DNA of 39,965 nt from Sulfuricella sp. (GTDB lineage: Bacteria > Pseudomonadota > Gammaproteobacteria > Burkholderiales > Sulfuricellaceae): assembly GCA_019911785.1 (NCBI GenBank), contig JAIOJM010000391.1:1-39965 (forward strand). Reading direction: 5' to 3'. Below, piece after piece: positions 36,922-39,965 of this stretch. Made by a program: the position numbers and the translations under genes. The notes under the pieces are model-generated. The model made no database searches and was not told the DNA's origin. It saw only the letters and a list, made by a program, of their open reading frames with translations. Position 1 is the first letter of the stretch; each line of letters begins with the position of its first letter.

Positions 36922-38406
36922 ATGATTGCCCAATCCCTTATAGATAGCGTGCTGGCGAGTGTGAATCTACCCGACTATATAGGGGAGCAGATGCCGCTTG
37001 CCCAACGATCCGGCACCCATGAGGGGTTATGCCCATTCCATGATGAGCAGACGCCCAGCTTCAAGGTCTTTCACGACCACTATCATTGCTTCGGCTGCGG
37101 AACGCACGGCAATGCCATCGAATTCACTATGGCCCGACAGGGCATGTCCTTCCCGGAGGCGGTTCGCTGCCTTGCTGCGCGCTCTGGGATCGCCATTCCC
37201 GATGAAACCAGGGAGCGCCAGATACCGTCCGGCATGGAGCGTCAGCTTGAAACCTTGCGCCGCGCCTGTGCCGAGTATCAACGGCTTCTCCTGAGCAACA
37301 CCGGCGTAACCGGCATGGACGAGCTGGGCGCTCGGGCGATAGATGCCGACACGATCATGCGCTTCGGCATCGGCTACGCGCCCGAAGCATGGAACACCTT
37401 GACCGATGATCGCAGCTTCGGCTGGGACGGCTTGCTGGAAGTGGGGCTGGCGGTGCGGAAGCGTGAAAAGAAAGGCTGCTACGATTTCTTTCGCAACCGC
37501 CTGCTCTTCCCCGTTCGAGACATTGACGGGAATGTTGTCGGGTTTGGCGGTCGACGCCTCGGCACCGAAGGCCCGAAGTACCTGAACACCCCGGAGACGG
37601 CCTTGTACCAGAAAGGTCGCGTCCTGTTCGGACTGCAACAAGCCCGGGCGGCCATCCGGCAGGAACAGGCTGCCATCGTCTGCGAAGGCTTCTTCGACGT
37701 GGTTACGCCATCGCAGAACGGCATCGAGAATATCGTTTCGACCTGCGGTACCGCCTTGACCGAACCTCAGATTGAATTGCTGCTGTCGCTCGCGGACAAG
37801 GTGGTGCTGTGCTTCGATGGGGATTCGGCCGGGGCCAAGGCCACCTGGCGTGCCGCCGAGCTGCTGACTTCCTTTGTCAGCGACCATCACGAAGTCAGAC
37901 TTTGCCGCATGCCGGGTGGACACGATCCGGACAGCCTGGTGCGGGAGCAGGGGCCGGATGCGTTCCGTAGTCTGATTGACCAAGCGCCGACATTGACGGC
38001 TTACCTTGTCGATGCGGTTGTTCGTGGCTCGCGTATTCCAGAAGCCCGTGCCCGGTCGCTATCCATGGTCGCTTCCCTGTGGCGGCGGTTTTCGGCTCCG
38101 GGTCTGGCCATGTTTTTTCGACAGTACGCCTGCGAAGCACTGGGGCTTACGCCAGATGAGTTTGCGCTGCTGGTGGGCGTGGCATCCGCGACACCTGTCG
38201 ATCATTCGCTCCGGGCTTGTCCGTGCTGCGGCTCCGATGCACAGATCGAGGCACATGACGACGGACATCGCGTCCGTTGCTGCAATTCAGAGTGCGGGAT
38301 GGCTACCCCGGTAAAAACGAATATTGAATCCTGCCGGAACCTCTGGAGCCGGCGCGAGCGTCCTAAATTACGGCAAACCAATAAAAAGAATGAAAAAATT
38401 GATTAA
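36922..38406 (+). CDS. DnaG-type primase with an extra C-terminal zinc ribbon
   Basis: This 494-residue protein would make RNA primers. The N-terminal zinc-binding domain is complete (C37, H40, C56, C59 in CPFHDEQTPSF and HCFGCG), followed by the DnaG catalytic core with FRNRLLFPVRD near 190, the TOPRIM glutamate in VCEGFFDVV near 253 and the acidic pair in LCFDGDSAG near 292. The usual DnaB-interacting end is replaced by a divergent helical part and a zinc ribbon (CPCCG near 433, CCNSECG near 450) of the Lar-like type. At 494 residues it is shorter than most DnaG. It opens the plus-strand train; its stop overlaps the next gene by 17 bases. Confidence 0.92.
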   Translation: MIAQSLIDSVLASVNLPDYIGEQMPLAQRSGTHEGLCPFHDEQTPSFKVFHDHYHCFGCGTHGNAIEFTMARQGMSFPEAVRCLAARSGIAIPDETRERQIPSGMERQLETLRRACAEYQRLLLSNTGVTGMDELGARAIDADTIMRFGIGYAPEAWNTLTDDRSFGWDGLLEVGLAVRKREKKGCYDFFRNRLLFPVRDIDGNVVGFGGRRLGTEGPKYLNTPETALYQKGRVLFGLQQARAAIRQEQAAIVCEGFFDVVTPSQNGIENIVSTCGTALTEPQIELLLSLADKVVLCFDGDSAGAKATWRAAELLTSFVSDHHEVRLCRMPGGHDPDSLVREQGPDAFRSLIDQAPTLTAYLVDAVVRGSRIPEARARSLSMVASLWRRFSAPGLAMFFRQYACEALGLTPDEFALLVGVASATPVDHSLRACPCCGSDAQIEAHDDGHRVRCCNSECGMATPVKTNIESCRNLWSRRERPKLRQTNKKNEKID

Positions 38407-38704
38407 CTTTGTCCCCAACTACGATGTTGTGATGCACCACCAGGTTCGCGAGGGCGAACATGCAGTCCTTTTGGCGGCCGGCGGGCATTATTCAGTGTGT
38501 CAGACCCAACCAGAACGGATGCTGGCCACCGCGCCGAACTATGACGCAGGCGGCCGCGGCTTGTTGAGCGCCCCATTGAGCGCCAAGGGCTTGGCGCATC
38601 TGTTGCAATGGGTGGATCGCAACACCGCCCTTGCCCGATTCCGCGAGATGGCCGGGCTGCCGCACCATGGTCTGCGGTTATACAACGACGAGGCTTCTGG
38701 GTGA
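38390..38704 (+). CDS. unknown small protein between primase and DUF1173 genes
   Basis: The 104-residue product (MKKLINFVPNYDVVMHHQ at the start) has a compact alpha/beta appearance and no membrane segment. Its ATG lies inside the primase end and its TGA overlaps the GTG of the DUF1173 gene, so all three are one operon. The frame extends further upstream inside the primase gene, but the ATG at 38390 is the sensible start. The family is unknown. Confidence 0.72.
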   Translation: MKKLINFVPNYDVVMHHQVREGEHAVLLAAGGHYSVCQTQPERMLATAPNYDAGGRGLLSAPLSAKGLAHLLQWVDRNTALARFREMAGLPHHGLRLYNDEASG

Positions 38705-39846
38705 GCCTCCCTGTCCAGCGTATCGCGGTCTGCCGGGGTGTTCACACTGCCCTGTGGCTTTCCTCGACTCGCGCTGGACAAATGCTGCTGGCCGAGGACT
38801 ATCGCAGCGGCCGGCGTCCCCGGTGCATGTGTACACAAGAAGGCGTCGAAATGTATGTGGGCCGTCGCGGCTCCCTTTACTATCTTTCCCGCATGCCCGG
38901 CAGCGGCTTCCTGCATGACCCTGCCTGCGAGTCCACGGAGGACGCCAACCTTCTTTCCGGGGCCGGGTGCTATGCGCCAGGCGCCCTGGTTGAAACCGAG
39001 GAAGGGCTGATGCGGATACGCGCCGCCCTGGATGTGCGTGGACGAATTGCCCTCCCCTCGCCTGAAGTGCGCCTTGATGGGGTGATGGATCTACTGCTGG
39101 AACAGGCCAATCTCAACCGGACAGATCCGGACGAGGCTTCCCGATCCTGGGCACAGGTCAGGGACCGTCTTCTTGAGGCGGCACAAAACTTCCTGGTTGA
39201 CGGCGCGTCCCTTGCGGACCGGCTTTTTGTTCCCGAGCCTTACGACCGTCAGCGGCCCGGCAAAGGGGAAGCTGCAGCACGCGCGTTCGTCGCCGACCAT
39301 CATGCCGCCGCCCTCCTCTGCGCCCCGCTGAAGGAGCTTCGGCATCGCGGCTATAGTTGGCATCTGACATTGAAGCACCTTCCCGGTCTGGACTTGTGGA
39401 TCAGCGACGACACCACCGCCGAGATCGAGTCCCGGTATGGTGCACCGATCATCACATCCCCGCCTGAGTACGCTTTGTGTATCGCCAGGGTCAAACCTGG
39501 GCGTCAGGCTGGCAACATCAACGTGGTCAATCTCAGTCTGCGCCCCACGGACAAGCAATATCTCCCGTGCGGGTCCGCACTGGAAGCCGAAATTGCGACC
39601 GGCTTTCGGGAACGTGGCATCGGCTTCATGCGGCCCCTTCGCTTCGATTCGCCGCCGGACGTGGCCCTAGCCGACTATGCCGTTCTTTCCGGCGACCAGG
39701 CCAAGCCCGTGTTTGTCCTGGCGCCCACGGGCAATCCGGTGTTGGATGAAGCAAAACGTGCTACCGCCCACCTTATGCAACGTAACCACACTCCCGCGAT
39801 CATCCACGAAATTGCGCCTGAGTCGCCGCCTCGACTAACGCGCTAA
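38701..39846 (+). CDS. DUF1173 family protein
   Basis: The 381-residue protein resembles the DUF1173 proteins of plasmids and integrative elements. It has a CMCTQEGVEMYVGRRG block near residue 40, a region with GFLHDPACES near 77 that recalls a zinc- or nucleic-acid-binding segment, and a long alpha/beta C-terminal half. The start is a GTG that overlaps the previous stop (GTGA); the ORF continues upstream only as antisense-like filler. The biochemical role of this family is unknown. Placement after a primase suggests a part in replication or transfer of the element. Confidence 0.8.
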   Translation: MSLPVQRIAVCRGVHTALWLSSTRAGQMLLAEDYRSGRRPRCMCTQEGVEMYVGRRGSLYYLSRMPGSGFLHDPACESTEDANLLSGAGCYAPGALVETEEGLMRIRAALDVRGRIALPSPEVRLDGVMDLLLEQANLNRTDPDEASRSWAQVRDRLLEAAQNFLVDGASLADRLFVPEPYDRQRPGKGEAAARAFVADHHAAALLCAPLKELRHRGYSWHLTLKHLPGLDLWISDDTTAEIESRYGAPIITSPPEYALCIARVKPGRQAGNINVVNLSLRPTDKQYLPCGSALEAEIATGFRERGIGFMRPLRFDSPPDVALADYAVLSGDQAKPVFVLAPTGNPVLDEAKRATAHLMQRNHTPAIIHEIAPESPPRLTR

Positions 39847-39857
39847 TCCACGAAATT
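39802..39857. repeat. 12-bp direct repeat at the end of the DUF1173 gene
   Basis: ATCCACGAAATT occurs at 39802-39813 and 39846-39857, the second copy starting at the last base of the DUF1173 gene. The remaining 108 bases to the window edge show no gene start. The repeat may be chance or trace of a small duplication. Confidence 0.35.
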
Positions 39858-39965
39858 TTCTTTTCAGAAAACCATAGGCATAACTGGCAGACTGAAGAAA
39901 CTGAAGTGACGGGAACGCCTACATTGCTTTCGAATTGGTGATGCTCCGGAATACCCAGAGGATCA

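Noticed and set aside
37027..37983. 318-codon minus-strand frame
   Set aside because: It is antisense to the primase TOPRIM region; no family pattern is seen in it.
39802..39857. attachment site from the 12-bp direct repeat
   Set aside because: The copies are only 44 bases apart and no integrase gene is adjacent, so an att pair is not supported.
1..39965. CRISPR array, tRNA or rRNA genes
   Set aside because: No regularly spaced repeat series and no recognisable tRNA or rRNA sequence was seen when reading the window; short structured RNAs cannot be excluded without a covariance search.

Overview
The window looks like mobile accessory DNA (a large plasmid or an integrative conjugative element) from a member of the Pseudomonadota, most likely a gammaproteobacterium. 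The basis is gene content: a KfrA-type plasmid protein, an MqsRA toxin-antitoxin pair, several tyrosine recombinases, a DUF1173 protein, a free-standing DnaG-type primase and an IS21 remnant. No rRNA, tRNA, ribosomal-protein or core metabolic gene is seen, and the host species cannot be named from this sequence alone.

Region 1 (1-14429, + strand) is a tightly packed set of very large DNA-processing genes: the C-terminal end of a probable SNF2-type helicase (cut by the window edge), a 1634-residue adenine-N6 DNA methyltransferase, a 2109-residue DEAD/DEAH helicase with a DUF1998/MrfA-like cysteine cluster and a C-terminal nuclease-like domain, and a UvrD-type helicase with a RelE/ParE-like N-terminus. 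The parts recall DISARM (DrmD, DrmMI, DrmA, DrmB) and Druantia (DruE), but the arrangement matches neither canonical system. This is the best candidate for an unusual anti-phage system. A broken IS21 istB gene follows, and then on the other strand a 991-residue PHP plus SMC-like ATPase (TrlF-like), a second probable defence gene.

Region 2 (18304-20166) is a recombinase module: an intact tyrosine recombinase coupled by an ATGA overlap to a second one that has lost its catalytic C-terminus. It resembles a decayed recombinase-in-trio (RIT) element. Region 3 (20200-24866) holds another intact tyrosine recombinase divergent from a two-gene unit ending in a KfrA-like coiled-coil protein, then mqsRA, a remnant of a second toxin-antitoxin pair and a small unknown gene.

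Region 4 (24867-28584) carries a flavodoxin-like protein, a coiled-coil protein with an AT-hook-like motif behind a promoter overlapped by two copies of a palindrome, and an ATP-dependent DNA ligase with a WGR-like N-terminus. Region 5 (28687-36769) is a long minus-strand gene train with many stop-start overlaps: an unknown protein possibly related to AcaB, a UvrD/Rep helicase, small and exported proteins, a DUF559/Vsr-like nuclease, a catalytically degenerate tyrosine recombinase, an OmpA-like protein with a cytoplasmic winged-helix-like head, an exported DRGH nuclease and a small protein. Region 6 (36922-39846) is a divergent plus-strand train of primase, a small protein and a DUF1173 protein. 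Regions 5 and 6 look like the replication, repair and transfer-associated backbone of the element, with region 1 as its defence cargo.
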